DNA of 64,000 bases, taken from NCBI GenBank assembly GCA_037481615.1, contig JBBFLI010000014.1, one strand, 5' to 3'. Below the pieces are notes generated by a model. The model was not told the DNA's origin and ran no database searches. It saw nothing but the letters and a program-made list of their open reading frames with translations. Shown one piece after another: positions 1-8,055 of this stretch (within the stretch, counting starts at the first letter, position 1; the number at the start of each line of letters is the position of its first letter). Source of the stretch: SpSt-501 sp037481615 (GTDB lineage Bacteria > Desulfobacterota > Desulfobacteria > Desulfobacterales > SpSt-501). The position numbers and the translations under genes are program-made.

Positions 1-248
1 GGTGCAGCGGTCTCGGCCGGGGTTTCCACGCGGCGTCGTCTGCGGATCACCGTCGGTTTCACGCGGGTGTCCTGCACCGCCGCGCCTTTCTTCCCGAAGA
101 TCGCGGCTTTCACCCGGGCGACGGCCTCGTCGTCGAGCGAGCTCATGTGGCTGCCGACGCGGATGCCCAGGTGTTCCAGTTTGTCCATCAGCGACTTGTT
201 GGTCAGGCTGAGTTCTCGCGCCAGCTCATAGACCCGGATTTTCGCCAT
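1..248 (-). CDS. infB: Translation initiation factor IF-2, N-terminal fragment
   Basis: Only the first 82 or so codons lie in the window; the gene runs off the left edge. The visible protein starts MAKIRVYELARELSLTNKSL, which is the helical N-terminal subdomain typical of bacterial IF-2, and then passes into a basic stretch (VIRRRRR) at the start of the variable linker. IF-2 is the GTPase that positions initiator tRNA on the 30S subunit; the G domain is outside the window. A purine-rich GAGGGGGGG sits just before the ATG at 248. It follows nusA by 45 nt on the same strand, giving the conserved rimP-nusA-infB order. The identification is firm from the N-terminus and the neighbourhood together. 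Confidence 0.93.
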   Translation of the reverse strand, partial: MAKIRVYELARELSLTNKSLMDKLEHLGIRVGSHMSSLDDEAVARVKAAIFGKKGAAVQDTRVKPTVIRRRRRVETPAETAA

Positions 249-293
249 GTCCCCCCCTCATTCGTCCCGGCCGCCGATCTCCCGCCGCGCGTT

Positions 294-1721
294 TCAGGCC
301 TCCGCCGGGGAAGCCTTTCCCGAAGCTTCGTCCGCGGGCGGTGCGGAGGGTCCCGCGGGCTGCTCCGCGGCCTGCCCGGCGTCTCCCTCGCCCGCGGCGG
401 ACGCGGGCGAGGACGGGGGCTCTTCCGTCTCCGCCTCCCCGCCCTCGCCCTCGCCCTCGCCCGCTCCGGCGGCCGCCTGCTCGGCTTGCTCCTGCTGCCT
501 CCGCGCGGCCTCGATCAGGCCGCGCGCCGTCTCCTCTTCCATGCCCCGGATCTGCAGGAGGTCCTCCACGGAGGCCTTGGCGATCTCGCCGGCGGAGTAG
601 AAGCCCTTTTCGTAGAGCGCGTCGGCCAGGCTGATCGTCATCCCCGGCAAAGCCATGAGCGAGTTGTATCCGGATTGCATGGCCTGGTTGTAGGCGCTTT
701 CGCTCTTCACATCGAGATGCCACCCGGTCAGCTTGGAGGCGAGCCGCACGTTCTGCCCCTTTTTGCCGATGGCGATCGAGAGGTACTCGTCGGGGACGAT
801 GACCTCCATCGACTTGTTCTCCTCGTCGATGATCACCCGCGAGATCTCCGCCGGGGAAAGGGCGTTGCAGACGAACTTGGCGGGATCGAGGTGCCAGGGG
901 ATGATGTCGATCTTTTCCCCGCGCAGCTCCTGGACCACGTTCTGGACGCGGCTGCCCTTCATGCCGACGCAGGCCCCGACGGGGTCGATGTCGGAATTGC
1001 TCGAGGCGACGGCGATCTTGGCCCGCACCCCCGGCTCCCGGGCCGCGGCCATGATGGTCACGATCCCCTCGCTGATCTCGGGGACCTCGGTGCGGAAGAG
1101 CACGGTGAGAAACTGGGGGTGGGTCCGCGAGAGGACCACCTGGGGCCCGCGCGCATCGGGCAGCACATCGAGGATCAGCGCCCGGATGCGGTCGCCGCGC
1201 CGGTAGGTCTCCCGCGGAACCTGTTCGCGCACCGGCAGCACGCCCTCGGTTTGCCCCAGGTTGACGATGATGTCCCCCCGGTCGATCCGCTGGACGATGC
1301 CGTTGATGATTTCGCCCTTGCGGTCGATATAGTTGCGGTAGACCGCCTCCTTCTCCGCGTCCTTGAGCTTTTGGATGATCACTTGCTTGGCGGACTGGGC
1401 GGCGATGCGGCCGAAGGTCGCCGTGTCCATCTTCGTGCCGAGGCTGTCGCCGATTTCGCACTCCTCGTCGAGCAGGCGCCCCTCCTCCAGGCTGATCTGC
1501 AGCATGGGGTTTTCGACGGTCTCGGTGACTTCCTTGAACTGGAACACCTCGAGTTCGCCGGTCTCCTCGTTGTAGCGGACCTCGATGTCGATCTGCGGCC
1601 CGTATTTCTTGCGCGCGGCGGATTTGAGGGCTTCTTCGAGCGCCTCGATCAGCACCTTGCGGTCGATGCCCTTGTCGCGGCTGACCTGGTCGATGACCCG
1701 TTTGATTTCCGTCATCAGCAT
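294..1721 (-). CDS. nusA: Transcription termination/antitermination protein NusA
   Basis: About 475 residues. NusA binds RNA polymerase and nascent RNA and modulates pausing, termination and antitermination. The N-terminal RNAP-binding domain (about 1-125, LIEALEEALKSAARKKYG) is followed by an S1 domain (GEIINGIVQRIDRGDIIVNL), two KH domains and a C-terminal helix-hairpin-helix region (LPGMTISLADALYEKG ... LLQIRGMEEETARG). The last 65 or so residues are a low-complexity Ala/Glu/Pro/Gly tail, longer than in typical 350-residue NusA. The protein begins MLMTEIK, so ATG at 1721 or at 1715 could be used; 1721 is chosen because GAGGAG lies 7 nt upstream. It overlaps the end of rimP by 7 nt, suggesting translational coupling. 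Confidence 0.95.
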   Translation of the reverse strand: MLMTEIKRVIDQVSRDKGIDRKVLIEALEEALKSAARKKYGPQIDIEVRYNEETGELEVFQFKEVTETVENPMLQISLEEGRLLDEECEIGDSLGTKMDTATFGRIAAQSAKQVIIQKLKDAEKEAVYRNYIDRKGEIINGIVQRIDRGDIIVNLGQTEGVLPVREQVPRETYRRGDRIRALILDVLPDARGPQVVLSRTHPQFLTVLFRTEVPEISEGIVTIMAAAREPGVRAKIAVASSNSDIDPVGACVGMKGSRVQNVVQELRGEKIDIIPWHLDPAKFVCNALSPAEISRVIIDEENKSMEVIVPDEYLSIAIGKKGQNVRLASKLTGWHLDVKSESAYNQAMQSGYNSLMALPGMTISLADALYEKGFYSAGEIAKASVEDLLQIRGMEEETARGLIEAARRQQEQAEQAAAGAGEGEGEGGEAETEEPPSSPASAAGEGDAGQAAEQPAGPSAPPADEASGKASPAEA

Positions 1722-2329
1722 GGAGCGTCTCCTCGGTGAGTGCGGAGTGCGCCGCCGGCGGAGGCGGGGGGCTCCGGATCGACGAGATGGGCTTTGGCGA
1801 TCGCCTCGAGCGGGAACCCCCGCATCCCGCCGTCCGCCTCGAGGCGGACGGCCCCCTCGGGGGAGAGCCCCGCCAGGGTGCCGCTGAAGGTGCGCCGGCC
1901 GTCGAGAGGTCGGCGGAGCTGGATGCGGGCGCGTCGGCCCCGGAATCGTTCGAAGTCCCCGGCCCGGCTCAGACGACGCTGCGGCCCGGGCGAAGAGACC
2001 TCGAGCCGGTAAGCGGGCATCCCGGGCAGGGAGACGTCGAGCAGGTCGCCCAGTTCGCGGCTGACGGCGGCGCAATCCTCGAGGGTGACCCCGCCCGGCT
2101 TGTCGAGGGTGACGCGCAGCAGGCGTCCTCCGGGGGAGCGCAGGCACTCGACATGGACGAGTTCGAGGCCTTGCGTTTCGCAGAGCGGTTCGGCCACGGC
2201 CCACACCTGGCCGGCGAGCGCTTCCCCCCAGGGAAGCGACCTCGTTCCGACCGGCCCTTCGGAGAGGCGAAGGGCCCGGCCGCCCGCGGGCGGTTTGCGG
2301 AGCACGGCGTCGCGTTTTCGATCCTTCAT
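1715..2329 (-). CDS. rimP: Ribosome maturation factor RimP
   Basis: Up to 204 residues. RimP assists 30S subunit maturation. The core matches the family: PLCETQGLELVHVECL near residue 50, then LEDCAAVSRELGDLLD and YRLEVSSPGPQRRL, followed by the C-terminal SH3-like domain (FRGRRARIQLRRPLDGRRTF). The usual family length is about 150-160 residues, so the N-terminus looks 30-40 residues too long. The ATG at 2329 has no Shine-Dalgarno sequence and lies only 6 nt from the T-run of an intrinsic terminator. No good internal ATG, GTG or TTG start was found, so the start is uncertain. The C-terminus ends in an Ala/Gly-rich stretch overlapping nusA. Confidence 0.85.
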   Translation of the reverse strand: MKDRKRDAVLRKPPAGGRALRLSEGPVGTRSLPWGEALAGQVWAVAEPLCETQGLELVHVECLRSPGGRLLRVTLDKPGGVTLEDCAAVSRELGDLLDVSLPGMPAYRLEVSSPGPQRRLSRAGDFERFRGRRARIQLRRPLDGRRTFSGTLAGLSPEGAVRLEADGGMRGFPLEAIAKAHLVDPEPPASAGGALRTHRGDAPC

Positions 2330-2335
2330 GGAAAT

Positions 2336-2360
2336 AAAAAACGGGCAAGATGCCCGTTTT
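2336..2360 (-). terminator. Intrinsic terminator after tRNA-Gly
   Basis: A 10-bp stem (2338-2347 with 2351-2360) with a 3-nt loop is followed on the minus strand by six T, an A and three more T. It lies about 130 nt past the tRNA-Gly gene and immediately before rimP. It may allow partial read-through into rimP-nusA-infB. Confidence 0.75.
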
Positions 2361-2487
2361 CTCCCGTCTGGGTGGAACGCCTGCGCTGGATCGGAAAGGT
2401 TATCCGGTCATGGAGTCATTGGGGTTCCCTGGCATCCGCGTCGCACAACGCCCCTACCCAAACCGCTCGAGCAAACGGCGAAAAGGA

Positions 2488-2563
2488 TGGAGCGGGCAAC
2501 GAGATTCGAACTCGCGACACCAAGCTTGGGAAGCTTGTACTCTACCAGCTGAGCTATGCCCGC
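2488..2563 (-). tRNA. tRNA-Gly (anticodon CCC)
   Basis: A 76-nt cloverleaf. The acceptor stem GCGGGCA pairs with TGCCCGC, the discriminator is U, and the CCA end is encoded. The anticodon stem CAAGC/GCTTG closes the loop TTCCCAA, giving CCC, which reads GGG. The T arm carries GTTCGAATC. It has its own promoter (2578-2606) and is followed by a terminator before rimP. Confidence 0.96.
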
Positions 2564-2577
2564 TCATCCGGATCGGG

Positions 2578-2606
2578 TTTTTACTTCAAGCGCTCCGGCT
2601 TGTCAA
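2578..2606 (-). promoter_or_regulatory. Sigma-70-type promoter for tRNA-Gly
   Basis: On the minus strand TTGACA (2601-2606) and TAAAAA (2578-2583) are separated by exactly 17 nt, and predicted initiation falls a few bases before the tRNA 5' end at 2563. The -35 box overlaps the stop codon of the MerR gene. Confidence 0.75.
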
Positions 2607-3064
2607 CAGGATTTTGCAGGAGCGGCCGCTCCGCCGGGTCCGACGGGGGGGGTGGGGGCCGGGGGATCGTCCAGCAGGCGGCGCAGGCCGAGCAACTCGG
2701 CGCGGATTTCCTCGAGAAGCGCTTCGGAATCGGCTGCGGATTGGGGCTCTTCCTCCTTCCCCCGCCCGCGAAGGGCGCGCCGCGCGCCCTCGAGGGTGTA
2801 GCGCCGTCGGTAGAGCAGGTCTTTCAACTCGAGGATCCGTTCCAGATCGCGGCGGCTGTAGCGTCGTCGGCCGGAGGGGGTGCGCTGAGGTGCGATCTGG
2901 GGGATCGCGGTTTCCCAGAAACGCAGCACATGAGGCGGCACCCGGGCGATGCGGCTCGCCTCGCCGATGCCGAAGTAGAGCTTGTCGGGGATTTGCACGC
3001 CCGATGCGGGCGGCCGCGGTTTCATGCACCCCTTCCCCAGCGGCCCGCGCGGCGCCTCGCTCAT
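2603..3064 (-). CDS. MerR-family transcriptional regulator
   Basis: About 153 residues. An N-terminal MerR-type winged helix is visible at about 30-100: FGIGEASRIARVPPHVLRFW, then PQRTPSGRRRYSRRDLERIL, followed by the helix ELKDLLYRRRYTLEGARRAL. The C-terminus (about 105-153) is a short coiled-coil-like helix ending in a Pro/Ala-rich tail, with no obvious metal-binding cysteines. Effector and targets cannot be told. The ATG overlaps the pheT stop codon as ATGA, so it is translationally coupled to pheT. A MerR-like gene just after pheT is a recurrent arrangement in Deltaproteobacteria. An internal start at MKPRPPASG would give a length closer to the family core. Confidence 0.85.
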   Translation of the reverse strand: MSEAPRGPLGKGCMKPRPPASGVQIPDKLYFGIGEASRIARVPPHVLRFWETAIPQIAPQRTPSGRRRYSRRDLERILELKDLLYRRRYTLEGARRALRGRGKEEEPQSAADSEALLEEIRAELLGLRRLLDDPPAPTPPVGPGGAAAPAKSC

Positions 3065-5481
3065 CCCGGCAGCCGGCCCCCGAAGCGCGCGAGTACGCGG
3101 GCGGTCATCTCGGCATGGGCCGCGTTGACGGCGGAATCCTCCAGCGTGCGTTCCCCGGAGCGGTAGCTGAGACGGAAGGTGAGGCTGCGCTCCCCCGCCG
3201 GGATCGGGGGCCCGCTGAAGACGTCGATCAGCCCCGCCTGTTCCAACCAGGCCGGGGCGGCCTCGCGGATCGCCTCGAGCACCGCCTGCGCCTCGATGCC
3301 CGCATCCAGGATCACCGTCAGGTCGCGCACCGCCGCCGGGAAGCGCAGCACGGGCTGGCGGTGCCGGAGCCCGCCGACGCGGCGTTCGAGGGCCTCGAGG
3401 TCGAGTTCGAAGACGAAAGCCTCCTGCTTCAGATCGAAAGCCGAGCGGACCCGGGGGTGGATTTCGCCCACGAAGCCGAGCACCTCGCCCGCGGCGAGGA
3501 TCCGGGCCGAGCGGCCCGGCCGCGTGGCGTCACAGGCGGCGTCGGCGAGCGCGGCGAAGCGGACCTCGGGGGCATGGAGGGCATCGAGCAGGGCCTCGAG
3601 GGTCCCTTTGAGGTCGTAGAAATCGCAAGGGGTTTCCCGCTCGTGCCAGGAGAGGATCGCGCGCGGCCCGCTCCACAGGCCGGCCAACCGTTCGGGCTCG
3701 GCGGGCAGCTCGGCCCCCTGCCGCGGCAGGAAGACCTTGCCCACCTCGAAGATCTTGACCCGACGGGTCTGCTGGTCGAGGTTGAAACGCAGCGTGTGGA
3801 GCAGCCCCGGAAGGAGACTCGTCCGCAGCACCGACTGGTCTTCGGCGATCGGGTTGAGGAGCGCGACGGGGAGGCGGCGCGGGTCGTCGGCGGAGAGCCG
3901 CAGGCGCTCGCCGTCGCGGAGGTCGATGAAACTGTAGGTGATCACCTCGGTGAAGCCCAGCCCGTTCAGGACGTCGCGCAGCCGCCGACGCAGCTCCTCG
4001 CGCGCGAAGGGCCGCACTCCGGCGGCGGGAAGGGCCGGAACGGTGACCGGGATCTCGTCGAAGCCGGCCAGCCGGGCGATTTCCTCGGCCAGGTCCTCCG
4101 GGCGGGAGACGTCGGGCCGGAAGGGGGGCGGGGTCACCCGCAGTTCCCGGCGGGACGCTCCGGGGGCGACCTCGAAGCCGATGGAGCGCAGCAGGCGGCG
4201 GATCCGGGCTTTGGGGAACGCCACACCCAGGAAGCGGGCCGTGCGCTCGAGATCGAGCCGAATCGGCTGCGGCGTCCAGGGGCGCGGGTGGGCGTCGATC
4301 ACCCCCCGGGCGACCCGGCCGCCGGCGATCTCGGCCATGAGCTGGGCGGCCCGGTCGGCGGCGCGGACCGTTCCCGTGGGGTCGACGCCCTTTTCGAAGC
4401 GCCGCGAAGCCTCGGTCGGCAAGCCGAGCCGCTTCGCGGTGCGACGGACGCTGCCGGCCTCGAAGCAGGCGCTCTCGATCAGCACGCGGGTCGTCTCGCC
4501 GCGGATCTCGGAGTCGAGCCCGCCCATGACCCCGGCCACGGCCACCGGCCCGCGGCCGTCGCAGATGAGCAGCATGCCCTCCTCGAGCGTGCGCCCCCGG
4601 CCGTCGAGGGTGACGAAACGCTCGCCGGCCCGCGCCGTGCGCACGACGATCCGACGGTCCGCGAGGCGGTCGAGGTCGAAGGCGTGCAGCGGCTGCCCGC
4701 ATTCGAGCATCACGAAGTTCGTCACGTCGACGATGTTGTTGATCGGCCGCATGCCGACCGAGAGCAGCCGATCCTGCAGCCAGAAGGGCGAGGGCCCGAT
4801 CGTCACCCCTTCGACCACGCGGGCGACGTAGCGCGGGCAGGCTTCCGGGGCCTCGATCGCGACGGCGGCCCGTTCCGCGACCGGGGGGCCGTTCTCGACG
4901 AGGCGCACGCGGGGGAGCCGCAGGCGGGTTCCCTGGAGGGCCGCCACCTCGCGCGCCACCCCGATCAGGCTGAGGCAGTCCCCCCGGTTCGGGGTGAGGT
5001 CGAGTTCGAGGACGGGATCCGAGAGCCCGAGCGCGCGGTGGAGCGCCTCGCCCACGGGCAGGCCCGCGGGCAGCTCGAGCAAACCGCCGCGGTCGGCGCC
5101 GAGGCCGAGCTCGCCCGCGCTGCAAAGCATGCCCTCGGAGGGCACCCCGCGCACCGCGGTCTCCGCAACCGACGTTCCGTCGGGGAGAACGGCCCCCGGC
5201 AGGGCCGCCGGAACGAGCAGGCCGACGCGGAGGTCGGGGGCGCCGCAGACGATGGAGCGCGGCCGCTCCTCCCCGGTTTCGACCCGGCAGACGGTGAGCC
5301 GGGGGGCGTTCGGGTGCGGGGCGAGCCCGACGATGCGGCCGACCCGCACGCCCTCGAGATAGCGAAAGCGGTCGACGACCGCATCCACGGCGATGCCGGC
5401 GCGGGTCAAGGCCTCGGCGATCTCCGAGGGCGATCGGCGGATCGCGGTGTATTGAGAAAGCCAGCTCAGGCTGATTTTCAT
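3061..5481 (-). CDS. pheT: Phenylalanyl-tRNA synthetase beta subunit
   Basis: About 806 residues, normal for bacterial PheT. With PheS it forms the alpha2-beta2 enzyme that charges tRNA-Phe in the cytoplasm. Domains in order: an N-terminal region (MKISLSWLSQYTAIRR), the tRNA-binding OB fold (about 40-150, GRIVGLAPHPNAPRLTVC and GMLCSAGELGLG), the B3/B4 editing domain (NNIVDVTNFVMLECGQPLHAFD), B5 (about 400-475), the catalytic-like core (FTEVITYSFID, LLNPIAEDQSVLRTSL) and the C-terminal anticodon-binding domain (RFPAAVRDLTVILD). It starts 19 nt after pheS and overlaps the MerR gene by 4 nt. Confidence 0.97.
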   Translation of the reverse strand: MKISLSWLSQYTAIRRSPSEIAEALTRAGIAVDAVVDRFRYLEGVRVGRIVGLAPHPNAPRLTVCRVETGEERPRSIVCGAPDLRVGLLVPAALPGAVLPDGTSVAETAVRGVPSEGMLCSAGELGLGADRGGLLELPAGLPVGEALHRALGLSDPVLELDLTPNRGDCLSLIGVAREVAALQGTRLRLPRVRLVENGPPVAERAAVAIEAPEACPRYVARVVEGVTIGPSPFWLQDRLLSVGMRPINNIVDVTNFVMLECGQPLHAFDLDRLADRRIVVRTARAGERFVTLDGRGRTLEEGMLLICDGRGPVAVAGVMGGLDSEIRGETTRVLIESACFEAGSVRRTAKRLGLPTEASRRFEKGVDPTGTVRAADRAAQLMAEIAGGRVARGVIDAHPRPWTPQPIRLDLERTARFLGVAFPKARIRRLLRSIGFEVAPGASRRELRVTPPPFRPDVSRPEDLAEEIARLAGFDEIPVTVPALPAAGVRPFAREELRRRLRDVLNGLGFTEVITYSFIDLRDGERLRLSADDPRRLPVALLNPIAEDQSVLRTSLLPGLLHTLRFNLDQQTRRVKIFEVGKVFLPRQGAELPAEPERLAGLWSGPRAILSWHERETPCDFYDLKGTLEALLDALHAPEVRFAALADAACDATRPGRSARILAAGEVLGFVGEIHPRVRSAFDLKQEAFVFELDLEALERRVGGLRHRQPVLRFPAAVRDLTVILDAGIEAQAVLEAIREAAPAWLEQAGLIDVFSGPPIPAGERSLTFRLSYRSGERTLEDSAVNAAHAEMTARVLARFGGRLPG

Positions 5482-5500
5482 GTCGCGCAGGCCCCCGCGG

Positions 5501-6508
5501 TCAGAATTGCGCGAGAAAGCGGAGGTCGTTTTCGAAGAACCGGCGCAGATCGTCGATTCCGTATTTGAGCATCGCCACCCGCTCCACCCCTAAACCGAAC
5601 GCGAAACCGGAGTAACGTCCGGGGTCGTAGCCCACGTTCTCGAAGACCGCCGGGTGCACCATCCCCGAACCCAGGATCTCCAGCCAGCCGGTTTCCTTGC
5701 AGACGCGGCATCCCCGGCCGCGGCAGATCACGCAGCGGATGTCCACCTCGGCGCTCGGCTCGGTGAAGGGGAAGAAACTCGGCCGGAAGCGCAGGGCCGT
5801 CTGCTCGTCGAACATGCGCTGGACGAAGGCCGTGAGGGTCCCCTTGAGGTCGCCGAAGGAGACCGATTCGTCCACCCAGAGCCCCTCGACCTGGTGGAAC
5901 ATGGGGGTGTGCGTCTGGTCGGAATCACGGCGGAAGACCCGGCCCGGCGCGATCACCCGCACGGGCGGCCGGCGCCGCTCCATCGTGCGGACCTGCAGCG
6001 GCGAGGTGTGCGTGCGCAGAACGACGTCGGCGGAGACGAAGAACGTGTCCTGCATGTCGCGGGCGGGGTGGTTCTTGGGGATGTTCAGGGCCTCGAAGTT
6101 GTAGTAATCCTTCTCGACCTCGGGGCCCTCCACGCGCTCGAAGCCCATCTGCGAGAAGATGGCGCAGATCTCCTCGGTGACCCGGGTGATCGGGTGCAGC
6201 CGCCCGCGCGGCTCCATCCGGCCCGGCAGCGTGACGTCGATGCGATCCGCGGGCCGGGCCGTCTCCTCGCAGTCGCGGAGCGCGGATTCGAGCGCGGAGG
6301 AGAGGCGATCCTTGACGCGGTTCGCCTCCCGGCCCGCCTCGGGGCGCCTCTCCGGGGGGAGTGCCGCGATCGAGCGCAGGATCTGCGTGAGGAGCCCTTT
6401 TCTCCCCAGCACGCGGACCTGCAGCGCCTGCAGGGCTTGCCGGTCGCCGCGGGCGGCCTCGATCTCCCGCAACGTTTCGTCCTCGATCTGTCGCAGCTCG
6501 GCGTCCAA
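5501..6508 (-). CDS. pheS: Phenylalanyl-tRNA synthetase alpha subunit
   Basis: About 335 residues. This is the catalytic subunit, a class II aminoacyl-tRNA synthetase. An N-terminal coiled-coil arm (about 1-95, LLTQILRSIAALPPERRPE) precedes the class II core: motif region HPITRVTEEICAIFSQMGFE, then NHPARDMQDTFFV, motif 2 (VIAPGRVFRRDSDQTHTPMF) and motif 3 (GFAFGLGVERVAMLKYGI). A four-cysteine patch (CVICRGRGCRVC) lies around residue 260. The start is a TTG at 6508 behind a GGGGAGGAGAA ribosome-binding region. It follows rplT by 62 nt in the infC-rpmI-rplT-pheST order. Confidence 0.96.
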   Translation of the reverse strand: MDAELRQIEDETLREIEAARGDRQALQALQVRVLGRKGLLTQILRSIAALPPERRPEAGREANRVKDRLSSALESALRDCEETARPADRIDVTLPGRMEPRGRLHPITRVTEEICAIFSQMGFERVEGPEVEKDYYNFEALNIPKNHPARDMQDTFFVSADVVLRTHTSPLQVRTMERRRPPVRVIAPGRVFRRDSDQTHTPMFHQVEGLWVDESVSFGDLKGTLTAFVQRMFDEQTALRFRPSFFPFTEPSAEVDIRCVICRGRGCRVCKETGWLEILGSGMVHPAVFENVGYDPGRYSGFAFGLGVERVAMLKYGIDDLRRFFENDLRFLAQF

Positions 6509-6570
6509 CCGCTCTTCTCCTCCCCGCGGCCCCCTTCCGGCTCCCGACCCCCGTCAAGGAGAGGGAGGGG

Positions 6571-6921
6571 TCAGGCCTGCGGCGCGGCGATCCGGACGAG
6601 CTGCGCGAACCCGGAGGGGTCCGACACGGCGAGATCGGCCAGGACCTTGCGGTCGAGGGCGACGCCGGCCCGCTTCAGCCCGTGGATGAAGCGGCTGTAG
6701 GAGAGATCGTGCATTCGTACGGCCGCGTTGAGGCGGACGATCCACAACGACCGCAGGTCGCGCTTGCGGACCTTGCGGTCCCGGTAGGCGTAGCGCAGGG
6801 CGCGATCGACGGTCCCCGCCGCCGAACGGAACAGCTTGCTGCGGGCGCCGCGGTAGCCCTTGGCGAGCTTGAGGACCTTCTGGCGCCGGTGCCTGGCCTT
6901 GAAACCGCGTTTGACTCGCAT
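6571..6921 (-). CDS. rplT: 50S ribosomal protein L20
   Basis: About 116 residues, the family length. L20 binds 23S rRNA early in 50S assembly. The protein is very basic throughout (MRVKRGFKARHRRQKVLKLA, then RDRKVRKRDLRSLWIVRLNA and SYSRFIHGLKRAGV), matching L20 end to end. It follows rpmI by 52 nt. In other bacteria L20 represses translation of the rpmI-rplT mRNA; whether that applies here cannot be told from the sequence alone. Confidence 0.97.
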   Translation of the reverse strand: MRVKRGFKARHRRQKVLKLAKGYRGARSKLFRSAAGTVDRALRYAYRDRKVRKRDLRSLWIVRLNAAVRMHDLSYSRFIHGLKRAGVALDRKVLADLAVSDPSGFAQLVRIAAPQA

Positions 6922-6973
6922 GACCCGATTCCTTTCCCGAAATTCCCGACCCGTCCGCGAAGCGAGCCGCGCC

Positions 6974-7177
6974 TCAGCCGTTCGGCAGAAGCAGCCGGAG
7001 GGCGCGCAGGTTGCTGCGGTGCACGACGGGGTTCTTGCGCAGGGCGCGCTTGCGCTTGCGGCTCTTCGTGCTCAGGATGTGGCTGCCGAACGACTTGTGG
7101 TAGCGGTACTTCCCCGTTCCCGTGCGCTTGAAGCGTTTGGCGGCGGAGCGGTTGGTCTTGATCTTCATCTTGGGCAT
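6974..7177 (-). CDS. rpmI: 50S ribosomal protein L35
   Basis: About 67 residues, starting MPKMKIKTNRSAAKRFKRTG and ending in a basic region with KSRKRKRALRKNPVVHRSNL, a full match to L35. The frame is open for 29 codons upstream, but the ATG at 7177 is chosen because it matches the family N-terminus and has GGAGAA about 7 nt upstream. It lies between infC and rplT on the same strand, the conserved order. Confidence 0.95.
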   Translation of the reverse strand: MPKMKIKTNRSAAKRFKRTGTGKYRYHKSFGSHILSTKSRKRKRALRKNPVVHRSNLRALRLLLPNG

Positions 7178-7344
7178 CGATGGTTCTCCGTCGGGTGAAA
7201 GGGTGAACGTCGGTCCGGTCACGTGAAAACAGATGGCGCGGGCACGACAACCGGCCCACGCCATCCGGGCTTCTCCCTGAAATCGGGTGCCGTGTTCGGC
7301 CTACATGCCGTGGAATCCTCGCCGGTCCGGGACGCCGGCCGCCC

Positions 7345-7887
7345 TCATTTCGGGGCGAGCACCATGAAGAGCGTGCGGTTGTCGAACTTCGGCGTCTGCT
7401 CGACCGCGGCCACGTCCTCGAGGGAGGCGGCGATCTTCTGCAGGAGGTCCATCCCCATCTGCGTGAGGGAGATCTCCCGGCCGCGGAACATCACCGTGAC
7501 CTTCACCTTGTCCTTCTTCGCCAGGAATTCCCGGATGCGGCCCGTCTTGACCTCCAGGTCATGCGGGCCGGTCTTGGGCCGCACCTTGATTTCCTTCACC
7601 TTGAAGGAGGACTGCTTCTTTTTCGCTTCCTGTTTCTTCTTGGTCTGCTCGTAGCGGTACCGGCCGTAGTCCATGATCTTGCAGACCGGGGGGTCCGCGT
7701 TGGGGGAGACCTCCACCAGATCGAGTCCGAATTCGGCCGCCGCCGCGAGCGCCTGCTCGATCGGCAGGATGCCGAGCTGGCGGCCTTCCGGGTCGATGGT
7801 CCGCACCTGCCGCGCCCGGATCTCCTGGTTGATGCTGGTCCTGTCCCCCGTTCGGGTCGGCCGCATGGGTCGATGGATGAGTGCTAT
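7345..7887 (-). CDS. infC: Translation initiation factor IF-3, apparent ATA start
   Basis: About 180 residues if translation starts at ATA 7887, the same length as E. coli IF-3. IF-3 binds the 30S subunit and rejects non-canonical start codons. The N domain (INQEIRARQVRTIDPEGRQL, LVEVSPNADPPVCKIMDYGR), a lysine-rich linker (KKKQEAKKKQSSFKVKEIKV) and the C domain (GPHDLEVKTGRIREFLAKKD, FRGREISLTQMGMDLL) are all present. The in-frame ATA has GGAGGT 6 nt upstream, whereas the next ATG (7866) has no ribosome-binding site. Rare start codons on infC are known to mediate autoregulation in other bacteria. Upstream lies a hairpin of C and G runs (7938-7966). Confidence 0.95.
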   Translation of the reverse strand: MALIHRPMRPTRTGDRTSINQEIRARQVRTIDPEGRQLGILPIEQALAAAAEFGLDLVEVSPNADPPVCKIMDYGRYRYEQTKKKQEAKKKQSSFKVKEIKVRPKTGPHDLEVKTGRIREFLAKKDKVKVTVMFRGREISLTQMGMDLLQKIAASLEDVAAVEQTPKFDNRTLFMVLAPK

Positions 7888-7999
7888 GCCGGCACCTCCT
7901 GTGTTTCCGTTCTTCGAACGCGATCGCCGGGCCCGATCCCCCCCCCGCTTCCTGAGGTTCGGGGGGCTCGATTTCCGGCTCAGCCCTTCCAGCGCATGC

Positions 8000-8028
8000 C
8001 TTCTATCCGACAACGCAAGGAAATGCAA
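8000..8028 (-). promoter_or_regulatory. Candidate promoter for infC-rpmI-rplT-pheST
   Basis: On the minus strand TTGCAT (8023-8028) and TAGAAG (8000-8005) are 17 nt apart. This would give a leader of about 105 nt before the infC ATA codon, including the C-run/G-run hairpin at 7938-7966. The match is moderate, so the call is tentative. Confidence 0.4.
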
Positions 8029-8055
8029 GTAGAAAATGCGGCAGGCGGGCCGGGG

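Noticed and set aside
2350..5568. A 1072-codon plus-strand frame over the tRNA-Gly and pheT
   Set aside because: It runs through a tRNA gene and opposite pheT; no family resemblance.
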